Positions 7,181 through 13,572 of a stretch of 13,572 nucleotides of DNA are shown piece after piece (position 1 is the first letter of the stretch; each line of letters opens with the position of its first letter). The notes beneath the pieces are model-generated. The model was not told the DNA's origin and searched no databases. It was given only the letters and a program-made list of their open reading frames with translations. The position numbers were made by a program, and so were the translations under genes. This DNA is from JANYJJ01 sp031386065. GTDB lineage: Bacteria; Pseudomonadota; Gammaproteobacteria; Burkholderiales; Burkholderiaceae_C. The stretch spans positions 1-13,572 of the forward strand of contig JANNBZ010000055.1 in assembly GCA_031386065.1 (NCBI GenBank), given 5' to 3'.

Positions 7181-7939
7181 CTACCGAGCCACCCCCGACC
7201 GAAACAGCCGCAGCCGTTCCAGGTCGAGCACCCGCACGCCGCCGTACTCGATGCGGATCACAGCGGCCGCCTGCAGCGTGCGCAGCGCTTCGTTGACGCG
7301 CTGGCGCGATAAGCCCACCAGGTAGCCGAGCTCTTGCTGCGTGATGCGCAGCAGCGTGCCCACACCCGGGTACAGCACCGGGTGGAACAGCGAGGCCAGG
7401 CTGCGGGCGACGCGCGCGTCGGGGTCGTTCATGCGGTCGATCTCGCGCGCCGCGATGAACTGGCCCAGCCGCTCGTTCAACTGCTGCGTGATGAAGCGGT
7501 TGAACGGAATGCTGCGCTCGCTGAGCCAATGGAACATCGCCACGCCGATGCCGGCCACCACGCTGACGCGCAAGGCTTCGATGTTGTAGCGGTAGACCTC
7601 GCCCTTGAGCACCGTGCCTTCGCCGAACCAGCCGCCGGGCGGCACGCCGGTGAAGGTGATGGGCATGCCCACGTCGGAGTCGTTGCTCATCTTCAGCAGC
7701 CCGTCGATCACGCCGAACCACAGCGTGGCGGGCCGGCCCACGCGGCACAGCAACTCGCCCCCCGCCACCTGCACCACACGCAGGTCGCGCTGCGCGGCGG
7801 CGCGCTCGTCGGGCGCCAACACCTGCAGCCACGGAATGCCGGCCAGCTCGGTCGCCGAGGCGGGGCGCGCACGCTTGAGCAGCGCGGCCGCGTTGAGTGA
7901 CGGGGCGCGTGACGCTGACGACGAAGGCGTGGGAGTCAT
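7181..7939 (-). CDS. Crp/Fnr-superfamily transcriptional regulator
   Basis: The 252-residue protein has an N-terminal effector domain of cyclic-nucleotide-binding fold (about 40-150) and a C-terminal winged helix. The helix-turn-helix spans about 199-223 (ITQQELGYLVGLSRQRVNEALRTL), with SRQRVNEALRTL as recognition helix. The phosphate-cassette segment reads GGWFGEGTVLKGE (102-114) without the Arg-Ser pair that holds cAMP in Crp, and only one Cys is visible (Cys65), so neither classical cAMP binding nor an Fnr-type Fe-S cluster is supported. The ligand may be something else, possibly an acyl-CoA or acid linked to the divergent operon; this is inference. The gene is divergent from the acyl-CoA synthetase/transporter operon. 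A 7-4-7 inverted repeat overlaps its predicted promoter, suggesting self-control. No good ribosome binding site precedes the ATG at 7939, so the exact start is less sure. Confidence 0.9.
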   Translation of the reverse strand: MTPTPSSSASRAPSLNAAALLKRARPASATELAGIPWLQVLAPDERAAAQRDLRVVQVAGGELLCRVGRPATLWFGVIDGLLKMSNDSDVGMPITFTGVPPGGWFGEGTVLKGEVYRYNIEALRVSVVAGIGVAMFHWLSERSIPFNRFITQQLNERLGQFIAAREIDRMNDPDARVARSLASLFHPVLYPGVGTLLRITQQELGYLVGLSRQRVNEALRTLQAAAVIRIEYGGVRVLDLERLRLFRSGVAR

Positions 7940-7971
7940 TGCGGGAAAGACCCGAGGGGAGTGACCCTAGG

Positions 7972-8001
7972 ATTGTCGTCAGAACGACAACATGGCGTCA
8001 A
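7972..8001 (-). promoter_or_regulatory. Predicted sigma-70 promoter of the Crp/Fnr-type regulator gene
   Basis: On the minus strand TTGACG (plus 7996-8001) serves as -35 and GACAAT (plus 7972-7977) as -10, with an 18-bp spacer. The -35 matches in five of six bases and the -10 in four. The leader would be about 25 nt. The inverted repeat at 7973-7990 covers the -10 and part of the spacer, a typical placement for repression. Confidence 0.4.
7973..7990. promoter_or_regulatory. Candidate operator for the Crp/Fnr-type regulator
   Basis: TTGTCGT CAGA ACGACAA is a perfect inverted repeat with 7-bp arms and a 4-bp spacer. The outer TTG...CAA and overall dimensions resemble binding sites of the Crp/Fnr superfamily. 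It lies in the 141-bp region between the regulator gene and the acyl-CoA synthetase gene, 34 bp before the former and about 90 bp before the latter. It could repress the regulator and activate or repress the operon. Assignment to this regulator is inference from position and symmetry. Confidence 0.6.
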
Positions 8002-8069
8002 ACTTGTTCTTACATTCGCACTCAACAAGCTGCGCGGCTGGTGAGTAAAGGCTGCGCGAAGGCCCCGAC

Positions 8070-8073
8070 GGAG
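8070..8073 (+). promoter_or_regulatory. Ribosome binding site supporting the TTG start at 8081
   Basis: GGAG lies 7 nt before the TTG at 8081. The next in-frame ATG (8105) lacks a comparable site and would remove residues 1-8. Confidence 0.55.
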
Positions 8074-8080
8074 ACACGCG

Positions 8081-10027
8081 TTGCCCACCACCTTTCCCCG
8101 CCTGATGCTCAGCCACGCGGCGCAGCGGCCGAACGCTGCCGCGCTGCGTGAAAAAGACCAGGGCATCTGGCAGACGCTGACATGGCAGGGCCTGGCGACG
8201 CTGGTGCGCGAGCTGGCCTGCGGCCTGGCGCAAGCCGGGCTGACGCGCGGTCAGCACGTCGTGGTGGTCGGCGAGAACCGGCCTCGTCTGTATGCCGCCA
8301 TGCTGGCCGCACAGTCGCTGGGCGCGATTCCGGTGCCGCTGTACCAGGACGCGGTGGCGGCAGAGTTCGCCTTCCCGATCAACAACGCCGAGGTCGCGTT
8401 CGCGGTGGTCGAAGACCAGGAGCAGGTCGACAAGATGCTCGACCTGCGCGCGCAGTGCCCGCAGTTGACGCAGATCTGGTACGACGACCCGCGCGGCCTG
8501 CGCAAGTACACCGACAGCGGCTTGTCGTCTCTCGACGCGCTGATCGACAGCGGCCGCGCCTACAACGCGCAGCACCCTGGCTTCTTCGACGCCGAGGTGG
8601 CCAAGGGCCAGCCGGCCGACGTGGCCGCGATGTTCTTCACCTCGGGCACCACCGGCAACCCGAAAGGCGTGGTGCACACCCACCACACGCTGATCGACCG
8701 CGCGCATGCGGGCGCCAGTTTCGACAAGCTCACGTCGAGCGAAGAAGTGCTGGCCTACCTGCCGCCGGCCTGGATCGGCCAGAACATCTTTTCGTACGCG
8801 CTGTGGCTGGAGTGCGGCTTCGTGGTGAATTGCCCCGAACAGGCCAGCACGGTGACGATCGACCTGAAGGAAATCGGGCCGACCTATTACTTCGCGCCAC
8901 CGCGCGTCTTCGAAGGCCTGCTGACCACGGTGATGATCCGCATGGAAGACGCCGGCCGCGTGAAGAAGTGGCTGTTCCATCACTTCATGAACCTGGCGCG
9001 CCGCGTCGGCCCGGCGCGCATGGACGGAAAGCCGCTGTCGGCGCTGGACCGTGCGCACTACGCCCTGGGCAACCTGTTCATCTACGGCCCGCTGCGCAAC
9101 ACGCTGGGGCTGAGCCGGGTGCGCGTGGCCTACACGGCAGGCGAGGCCATCGGCCCCGACCTGTTCACCTTCTACCGCTCGATCGGCATCAACCTGAAGC
9201 AGTTGTACGGCTCGACCGAGACCGCGGTGTTCGTGTGCCTGCAGCCCGACCACGAAGCGCGTGCCGACACCGTGGGCGTGCCGATCGACGGGGTGGAAAT
9301 CAAGCTCACCGCCAGCGGTGAAATCCTGGTCAAGTCGCCCGGCCTTCTGAAGGAGTACTACAAGAACCCGGCCGCCACCGCCGAGGTGCTGACCGCCGAC
9401 GGCTGGTACCACACCGGCGACGCCGGCTTCATCGACGCGGCCGGCCACCTGAAGATCATCGACCGCGCGAAAGACGTGGGCCGCATTCACGGCGGCGCCA
9501 ACGACGGCGCCATGTTCGCGCCCAAGTACGTCGAGAACAAGCTGAAGTTCTTCCCGTACATCAAGGAGGCGGTGGCTTTCGGCGACCGGCGCGAGCGCGT
9601 GTGTGCCTTCATCAACATCGACATGGAAGCGGTCGGCAACTGGGCCGAAAAACGCAACCTGCCGTACGGCGGCTATGCCGAGCTGGCGCAAAAGCCCGAG
9701 GTCTATGAGCTGCTGCGCGACTGCGTTGAAAAGGTCAACACCGACCTGTCTGCCGACGAAATGCTGACCGGCAGCCAGATCAGCCGCTTCCTGGTGCTGC
9801 ACAAGGAACTCGACGCCGACGACGGTGAACTGACGCGCACCCGCAAGGTCAAGCGCGGCACCATCGGCGAGCGCTACCAAGTGCTGGTCGACGCAATGTA
9901 CGGCGGGCTGAGCCACCAGTACATCGAGACGCCAGTGAAGTTCGAAGACGGCCGCAGCGGCATGGTCGCGGCCGACCTGAAGATCATGGACACGAAAGTG
10001 TTCCCGGCCGTGAAGCAGGCCGCTTGA
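8081..10027 (+). CDS. AMP-forming acyl-CoA synthetase linked to an ABC importer
   Basis: The 648-residue product belongs to the ANL superfamily and is expected to activate a carboxylic acid to its CoA thioester through an acyl-adenylate. Core motifs in order are FFTSGTTGNPKGV near 184-196 (phosphate loop), YGSTET near 376, YHTGD near 442, DRAKDVGRIHGG near 463-474 (hinge) and LTRTRKVKR near 583 with the C-terminal Lys region. The length and KVENKLK-type C-terminal layout resemble proteins annotated as long-chain fatty acid-CoA ligases, but the substrate cannot be read from sequence. The TTG start is preferred because of GGAG 7 nt upstream. The TGA overlaps the ATG of the transporter ATPase gene by one base, implying translational coupling. 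The position at the head of a Liv-type operon suggests the transporter brings in the acid it activates. Confidence 0.9.
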   Translation: MPTTFPRLMLSHAAQRPNAAALREKDQGIWQTLTWQGLATLVRELACGLAQAGLTRGQHVVVVGENRPRLYAAMLAAQSLGAIPVPLYQDAVAAEFAFPINNAEVAFAVVEDQEQVDKMLDLRAQCPQLTQIWYDDPRGLRKYTDSGLSSLDALIDSGRAYNAQHPGFFDAEVAKGQPADVAAMFFTSGTTGNPKGVVHTHHTLIDRAHAGASFDKLTSSEEVLAYLPPAWIGQNIFSYALWLECGFVVNCPEQASTVTIDLKEIGPTYYFAPPRVFEGLLTTVMIRMEDAGRVKKWLFHHFMNLARRVGPARMDGKPLSALDRAHYALGNLFIYGPLRNTLGLSRVRVAYTAGEAIGPDLFTFYRSIGINLKQLYGSTETAVFVCLQPDHEARADTVGVPIDGVEIKLTASGEILVKSPGLLKEYYKNPAATAEVLTADGWYHTGDAGFIDAAGHLKIIDRAKDVGRIHGGANDGAMFAPKYVENKLKFFPYIKEAVAFGDRRERVCAFINIDMEAVGNWAEKRNLPYGGYAELAQKPEVYELLRDCVEKVNTDLSADEMLTGSQISRFLVLHKELDADDGELTRTRKVKRGTIGERYQVLVDAMYGGLSHQYIETPVKFEDGRSGMVAADLKIMDTKVFPAVKQAA

Positions 10028-10824
10028 TGAGCCAAGAGACCAGCGGCCGCAAGGTCGGCGAGGTGATCCTGGAGGTCAGCAACATCTCGCTGGCCTTCGG
10101 CGGCGTGAAGGCGCTGACCGACATCAGCTTCGACGTTCGCGAGCACGAGATCCGCGCCATCATCGGCCCCAACGGTGCCGGCAAAAGCTCGATGCTGAAC
10201 TGCATCAACGGCGTCTACCAGCCGCAGCAGGGCTCGATCGCGCTGCGCGGCAAGACCTTCAAGCACATGAACTCGCGCCAGGTGGCCGAGATGGGCGTGG
10301 CGCGCACCTTCCAGAACCTGGCGCTGTTCAAGGGCATGAGCGTGATCGACAACATCATGACCGGACGCAACCTGAAGATGCGCACCAACCTGCTGCAGCA
10401 GGCCATCCACTTCGGCGCCGCCGCGCGCGAAGAAGTCGCGCAGCGCGCCTTCGTCGAACGCATCATCGACTTCCTCGAAATCCAGCCCTACCGCAAGACG
10501 CCGGTCGGCAAGATGCCCTACGGTCTGCAGAAGCGCGTCGACCTCGGCCGCGCGCTGGCGATGGACCCGCAGGTGCTGCTGCTGGACGAACCGATGGCCG
10601 GCATGAACGTGGAAGAGAAGCAGGACATGAGCCGCTTCATCCTCGACGTGAACGACGAGTTCGGCACCACCATCGTGCTGATCGAGCACGACATGGGCGT
10701 GGTGATGGACATCAGCGACCGCGTCGTGGTGCTCGACTACGGCAAGAAGATCGGCGACGGCACGCCGCAAGAAGTGCGCGCCAATCCCGACGTGATCAGC
10801 GCCTACCTCGGCACCTCTCACTGA
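10027..10824 (+). CDS. livG: Branched-chain amino acid-type ABC transporter ATP-binding protein (LivG-like)
   Basis: The 265-residue cytoplasmic ATPase of a HAAT/Liv-family importer powers uptake with a second ATPase (LivF) that is expected beyond the window. Visible motifs are GPNGAGKSS (Walker A, about residues 43-51), the Q-loop in ARTFQNLALF, a signature reading PYGLQKRVDLGRAL in place of LSGGQ, VLLLDEPMAGMN (Walker B) and VLIEHDM (switch His). LivG proteins commonly carry a YGxQ form of the signature, so this is not a defect. The first possible codon in frame is TTG 10024, but ATG 10027 directly follows and overlaps the synthetase stop as TGATG, so I use it. A 20-bp gap leads to the permease gene. 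The true cargo may be an organic acid and not an amino acid, given the linked synthetase. Confidence 0.93.
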   Translation: MSQETSGRKVGEVILEVSNISLAFGGVKALTDISFDVREHEIRAIIGPNGAGKSSMLNCINGVYQPQQGSIALRGKTFKHMNSRQVAEMGVARTFQNLALFKGMSVIDNIMTGRNLKMRTNLLQQAIHFGAAAREEVAQRAFVERIIDFLEIQPYRKTPVGKMPYGLQKRVDLGRALAMDPQVLLLDEPMAGMNVEEKQDMSRFILDVNDEFGTTIVLIEHDMGVVMDISDRVVVLDYGKKIGDGTPQEVRANPDVISAYLGTSH

Positions 10825-10844
10825 CTCGGCCCCAGAGAAACGCA

Positions 10845-11774
10845 ATGGCATTCTTTCTCGAAGTGCTCTTCGGCGGCCTGATGGCGGGCATGCTGTATTC
10901 GCTGATCGCACTGGGCTTCGTGCTGATCTACAAGGCCTCGGGCGTCTTCAACTTCGCGCAGGGCGCGATGGTGCTGTTCGCGGCGCTGGCGATGGCGCGC
11001 TTCTCGGAATGGATTCCGCACCTGCTGGGCTTCGAGAACAAGATCGTCGGCAACGTGCTGGGCTTCATCGCCGCGATGCTGGTGATGATCGCGCTGGCCT
11101 GGCTGATCGAGCGACTGGTGCTGGGGCACCTGGTGAACCAGGAAGGCATCACGCTGCTGATGGCCACGCTGGGCATCACCTACTTCCTCGACGGCTTCGG
11201 CCAGACCCTGTTCGGCAGCGACATCTACAAGATCGACGTGGGCATGCCGAAGGACCCGATGTTCCTGTTCGAGAGCGTGTTTCCAGGCGGCGTGCTGATC
11301 AGCGGCGAAGACCTGGTCGCGGCAGGCATCGCGGCCGCCCTGGTGGCGCTGCTGGCGCTGTTCTTCCAGAAGACATCGACCGGACGCGCCCTGCGCGCGG
11401 TGGCCGACGACCACCAGGCCGCGCAGTCGATCGGCATCCCGCTCAACCACATCTGGGTCATCGTCTGGAGCGTGGCCGGCTTCGCGGCGCTGGTGGCCGG
11501 TGTGATCTGGGGCAGCAAGCTCGGCGTGCAATTCTCGCTGTCGGTGCTGGCGCTGAAGGCGCTGCCGGTGGTGATCCTGGGCGGCCTCACCTCGGTGCCC
11601 GGCGCCATCATCGGCGGGCTGATCATCGGCGTCGGCGAGAAGTTGTCCGAGGTCTACATCGGGCCGCTGCTCGGCGGCGGCATCGAGATCTGGTTCGCGT
11701 ATGTGCTGGCCCTGGTGTTTCTTCTCGTGCGGCCGCAAGGGCTGTTCGGCGAGAAGATCATCGACCGCGTGTGA
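10845..11774 (+). CDS. livH: ABC transporter permease, LivH type
   Basis: The 309-residue inner-membrane permease forms one half of the transmembrane channel. It is strongly hydrophobic with about eight predicted membrane helices, the first near residues 5-28 (MAGMLYSLIALGFVLIYKAS). Typical LivH segments are GVFNFAQGAMVLFAALA, ITLLMATLGITYFLDG and RALRAVADDHQAAQSIGI, a cytoplasmic loop that contacts the ATPase. LKALPVVILGGLTSVPGAI and GGLIIGVGEKLSEVYIG lie near the C-terminus, which ends in the characteristic LLVRPQGLFGEK. The upstream sequence AGAGAAA is only a weak ribosome binding site. The gene follows the ATPase gene by 20 bp and precedes the second permease by 18 bp, so all are one transcript. 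Confidence 0.93.
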   Translation: MAFFLEVLFGGLMAGMLYSLIALGFVLIYKASGVFNFAQGAMVLFAALAMARFSEWIPHLLGFENKIVGNVLGFIAAMLVMIALAWLIERLVLGHLVNQEGITLLMATLGITYFLDGFGQTLFGSDIYKIDVGMPKDPMFLFESVFPGGVLISGEDLVAAGIAAALVALLALFFQKTSTGRALRAVADDHQAAQSIGIPLNHIWVIVWSVAGFAALVAGVIWGSKLGVQFSLSVLALKALPVVILGGLTSVPGAIIGGLIIGVGEKLSEVYIGPLLGGGIEIWFAYVLALVFLLVRPQGLFGEKIIDRV

Positions 11775-11792
11775 GCTGAGAAAGAACACCCA

Positions 11793-12857
11793 ATGCTCTA
11801 TCGCGAAAACGGTCAATTCAAGGTCAGCTATGCCGCTGACCAGCAGATCTTCCCCATCCTGCAAGACCGCATCGTCATCGGCTTGCTGCTGGCCTTCGCG
11901 TTCTTCGTGGTGCCGATGTTCGTCAGCGAGTACGTGTTCCGCGCGCTGCTGATCCCGTTCCTCATCCTGTCGCTGGCCGCCATCGGGCTGAACATCCTGG
12001 TCGGCTATTGCGGACAAATTTCGCTCGGCACCGGCGCCTTCATGGCGGTGGGCGCCTATGCGGCCTACAACTTCCAGGTCCGCATCGACGGCATGCCGCT
12101 GATCGTGGCGCTGCTACTCGGCGGTGTGGCGTCGACCGTGGTGGGCGTGCTGTTCGGCATACCCAGCCTGCGCATCAAGGGCCTGTACCTGGCAGTGGCC
12201 ACGCTGGCGGCGCAGTTCTTCGTCGACTGGGCCTTCCTGCGCATCAAGTGGTTCACCAACGACTCGGCGTCGGGCTCGGTGTCGGTGTCGAATCTGCAGG
12301 TGTTCGGCCTGCCGATTTCGACGCCGGTCGAGAAGTATCTGTTCTGCCTGACGATGGTGACGCTGTTCGCGCTGCTGGCCAAGAACCTGGTGCGCGGCCA
12401 CATCGGCCGCCAGTGGATGGCGATCCGCGACATGGACGTGGCGGCCGCCGTCATCGGCATTCGTCCGGTCTACGCCAAGCTCACCGCCTTCGCCGTCAGT
12501 TCCTTCATCGTCGGCGTGGCCGGCGGGCTGTGGGGCTTCGTCAACCTGGGCGCTTGGGAGCCGGCCGCGTTTTCCATCGACCGCTCGTTCCAGTTGCTGT
12601 TCATGGTGATCATCGGCGGGCTGGGTTCCATCATGGGCAGCTTCTTCGGCGCCGCCTTCATCGTGGTGCTGCCGCTGCTGCTGAACCAGGCGCCGGCCTG
12701 GCTGGGCATTCCGATTTCCACCGCGCTCGCGTCGCACCTTGAATTCATGATCTTCGGCGCGCTGATCGTGTTCTTCCTGATCGTGGAACCGCATGGCCTG
12801 GCCAGGCTGTGGTCGATCGCGAAGGAAAAACTGCGCCTGTGGCCATTCCCGCACTGA
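11793..12857 (+). CDS. livM: ABC transporter permease, LivM type
   Basis: The 354-residue inner-membrane protein is the partner of the LivH-type permease. It has about nine to ten hydrophobic segments after a polar N-terminal stretch of some 25 residues. Diagnostic LivM segments are YCGQISLGTGAFMAVGAYAA, ATLAAQFFVDW and RDMDVAAAVIGIRPVYAKL (ATPase-coupling loop), followed by VAGGLWGFVNLGAWEPAAF and FMVIIGGLGSIMGSFFGAAF. The C-terminus ends with LIVEPHGLARLW. GAGAAAG upstream is a modest ribosome binding site. It is followed by a 109-bp gap holding a hairpin with a T-run before the binding-protein gene, so the operon may be partly attenuated here. Confidence 0.93.
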   Translation: MLYRENGQFKVSYAADQQIFPILQDRIVIGLLLAFAFFVVPMFVSEYVFRALLIPFLILSLAAIGLNILVGYCGQISLGTGAFMAVGAYAAYNFQVRIDGMPLIVALLLGGVASTVVGVLFGIPSLRIKGLYLAVATLAAQFFVDWAFLRIKWFTNDSASGSVSVSNLQVFGLPISTPVEKYLFCLTMVTLFALLAKNLVRGHIGRQWMAIRDMDVAAAVIGIRPVYAKLTAFAVSSFIVGVAGGLWGFVNLGAWEPAAFSIDRSFQLLFMVIIGGLGSIMGSFFGAAFIVVLPLLLNQAPAWLGIPISTALASHLEFMIFGALIVFFLIVEPHGLARLWSIAKEKLRLWPFPH

Positions 12858-12929
12858 TTGCGGGAAATCACTGCGAACCATCCCCGGTCTCGGGCGTTCT
12901 TTACAGCGCGGACCGTTCGTTTTCTCAAC

Positions 12930-12949
12930 GCACTGACGAGTGCTTTTTT
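12930..12949 (+). terminator. Internal intrinsic terminator or attenuator between livM and the binding-protein gene
   Basis: GCACT GACG AGTGC forms a perfect 5-bp stem with a tetraloop, followed at once by six T residues (12944-12949). It ends 7 nt before the GGAGG of the next gene. Short stem but good geometry. Partial termination or RNA processing here could set different levels of the downstream binding protein. Confidence 0.45.
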
Positions 12950-12956
12950 CACCTCT

Positions 12957-12961
12957 GGAGG
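12957..12961 (+). promoter_or_regulatory. Ribosome binding site of the binding-protein gene
   Basis: GGAGG 5 nt before the ATG at 12967, the strongest ribosome binding site in the transporter operon, as expected for a protein made in excess. Confidence 0.6.
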
Positions 12962-12966
12962 CAGAC

Positions 12967-13572
12967 ATGAAGTTCAAGTCCCTTGCAACGGCCGTCGCGA
13001 TCAGCGCGGCCGGTCTCGGCAGCCTGGCCACCGCGCCGGCCGCCTTCGCGCAGGCGAAGGAGCAGTTTTTCCCGTCGCTGGTCTACCGCACCGGCGCCTA
13101 CGCGCCGAACGGCGTGCCGTTCGCCAACGGCATGGCCGACTACATGAAGCTGGTCAATGCGCAGGGCGGCATCAACGGCGTCAAGACGCTGGTCGAAGAA
13201 TGCGAAACCGGCTACGCCACCGACCGCGGCGTCGAATGCTACGAGCGGCTGAAGGGCAAGCATGGCGGCGCCACGGTGTTCCAGCCGCTGTCCACCGGCA
13301 TCACCTTCGCGTTGACTGAAAAAGCGCCCGGCGACAAGATCCCGCTCATCACCTCGGGCTACGGCCGCAGTGAAAGTGCCGACGGCGGCGTGTTCAAGTG
13401 GAACTTCCCGCTGGTGGGCACCTACTGGGTCGCGGCCGACGTGCTGGTGCAGCACATCGCCAAGAAAGAAGGCGGGCTCGACAAGCTGAAGGGCAAGAAG
13501 ATCGCCCTCGTGTACCACGACAGCCCGTACGGCAAGGAGCCGATCCCGCTGCTGACCGAGCGCAGCAAGCAG
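12967..13572 (+). CDS. livK: ABC transporter periplasmic substrate-binding protein, LivK-like (partial, 3' end outside window)
   Basis: The first 202 residues are in the window without a stop codon. The N-terminus is a classic Sec signal peptide: KFK, a hydrophobic core to about residue 22, and an AFA cleavage site after Ala28, giving a mature start at QAKEQ. The mature part is a type I periplasmic binding fold of the Peripla_BP_6 kind, with SLVYRTGAYAPNGVPFANG at 38-56 as the likely ligand-contacting first strand, VNAQGGINGVK, and ITSGYGRSESADGG at 128-141. Two Cys (VEECETGYATDRGVECYERLK, about 77 and 88) could form a disulfide in the periplasm. The binding-site segments do not match classical LivK closely enough to call leucine-type specificity; an acid substrate is possible because of the operon's acyl-CoA synthetase. 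The gene symbol reflects family only. Confidence 0.9.
   Translation, partial: MKFKSLATAVAISAAGLGSLATAPAAFAQAKEQFFPSLVYRTGAYAPNGVPFANGMADYMKLVNAQGGINGVKTLVEECETGYATDRGVECYERLKGKHGGATVFQPLSTGITFALTEKAPGDKIPLITSGYGRSESADGGVFKWNFPLVGTYWVAADVLVQHIAKKEGGLDKLKGKKIALVYHDSPYGKEPIPLLTERSKQ

Noticed and set aside
6270..7832. 520-codon minus-strand frame across the 5'-nucleotidase and regulator genes
   Set aside because: Shadow frame overlapping two genes with clear family motifs; composition is Arg/His/Gly-biased.
8003..8029. CTTGTT...AACAAG inverted repeat with 15-nt spacer
   Set aside because: Six-bp arms with a long spacer are easily found by chance; no promoter element aligns convincingly with it.
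7979..9916. 645-codon open frame on the minus strand across the acyl-CoA synthetase gene
   Set aside because: Antisense shadow of a protein with complete ANL-superfamily motifs; its own translation is Val/His/Arg-rich and has no recognisable motif.
10818..12017. 399-codon minus-strand frame across livH and livM
   Set aside because: Antisense to membrane permease genes; its Gln/His/Asp-rich translation is the expected by-product of hydrophobic codons read backwards.

Overview
This window looks like a piece of chromosome from a GC-rich betaproteobacterium, most likely order Burkholderiales (Comamonadaceae or the Rubrivivax/Leptothrix group). The reasons are the strong G/C preference at third codon positions, a type III pantothenate kinase (CoaX), a fused isobutyryl-CoA mutase of the IcmF type, and an acyl-CoA synthetase gene fused in operon with a Liv-type ABC transporter under a Crp/Fnr-type regulator. 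That assignment is inference; there is no rRNA or marker that fixes the species.

Layout. (1) Positions 117-4314, minus strand: a two-gene operon, PPK2-family polyphosphate kinase followed 34 bp later by icmF, a 1106-residue fusion of a B12 domain, a P-loop GTPase chaperone and an acyl-CoA mutase. Its upstream region, shared with a divergent gene, carries a perfect 16-bp palindrome (4385-4400) that resembles operators of branched-chain amino acid catabolism regulators. (2) Positions 4523-5990, plus strand: an unrecognised 228-residue protein, then coaX for the first step of CoA synthesis, 10 bp apart. (3) Positions 6041-6274: a 234-bp element bounded by near-perfect inverted repeats that begin with CCTAGATTC and abut a TTAA. 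This looks like a non-autonomous or decayed IS1380-type insertion. It sits directly in front of a cytosolic-type 5'-nucleotidase gene (6282-7178), and its right end supplies the likely ribosome binding site. (4) Positions 7181-7939, minus strand: a Crp/Fnr-superfamily regulator, convergent with the nucleotidase and divergent from the operon that follows. A perfect 7-4-7 inverted repeat (7973-7990) overlaps the regulator's predicted promoter. (5) Positions 8081-13572, plus strand: an AMP-forming acyl-CoA synthetase (TTG start), then livG-, livH-, livM- and livK-like genes of an ABC importer. The last gene is cut by the window edge, and a livF-type ATPase is expected beyond it.

How it fits together. 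Much of the window concerns acyl-CoA and CoA chemistry: CoaX starts CoA synthesis, the synthetase activates a carboxylic acid probably imported by the linked transporter, and IcmF rearranges branched C4/C5 acyl-CoA thioesters. The three blocks are nevertheless separate transcription units. I see no clearly new defence, CRISPR or secretion system. The points most worth checking are the inserted element that remodels the 5'-nucleotidase leader, the two palindromic operators, the coupling of PPK2 to a GTPase-containing mutase, and the unknown substrate of the synthetase/transporter operon.
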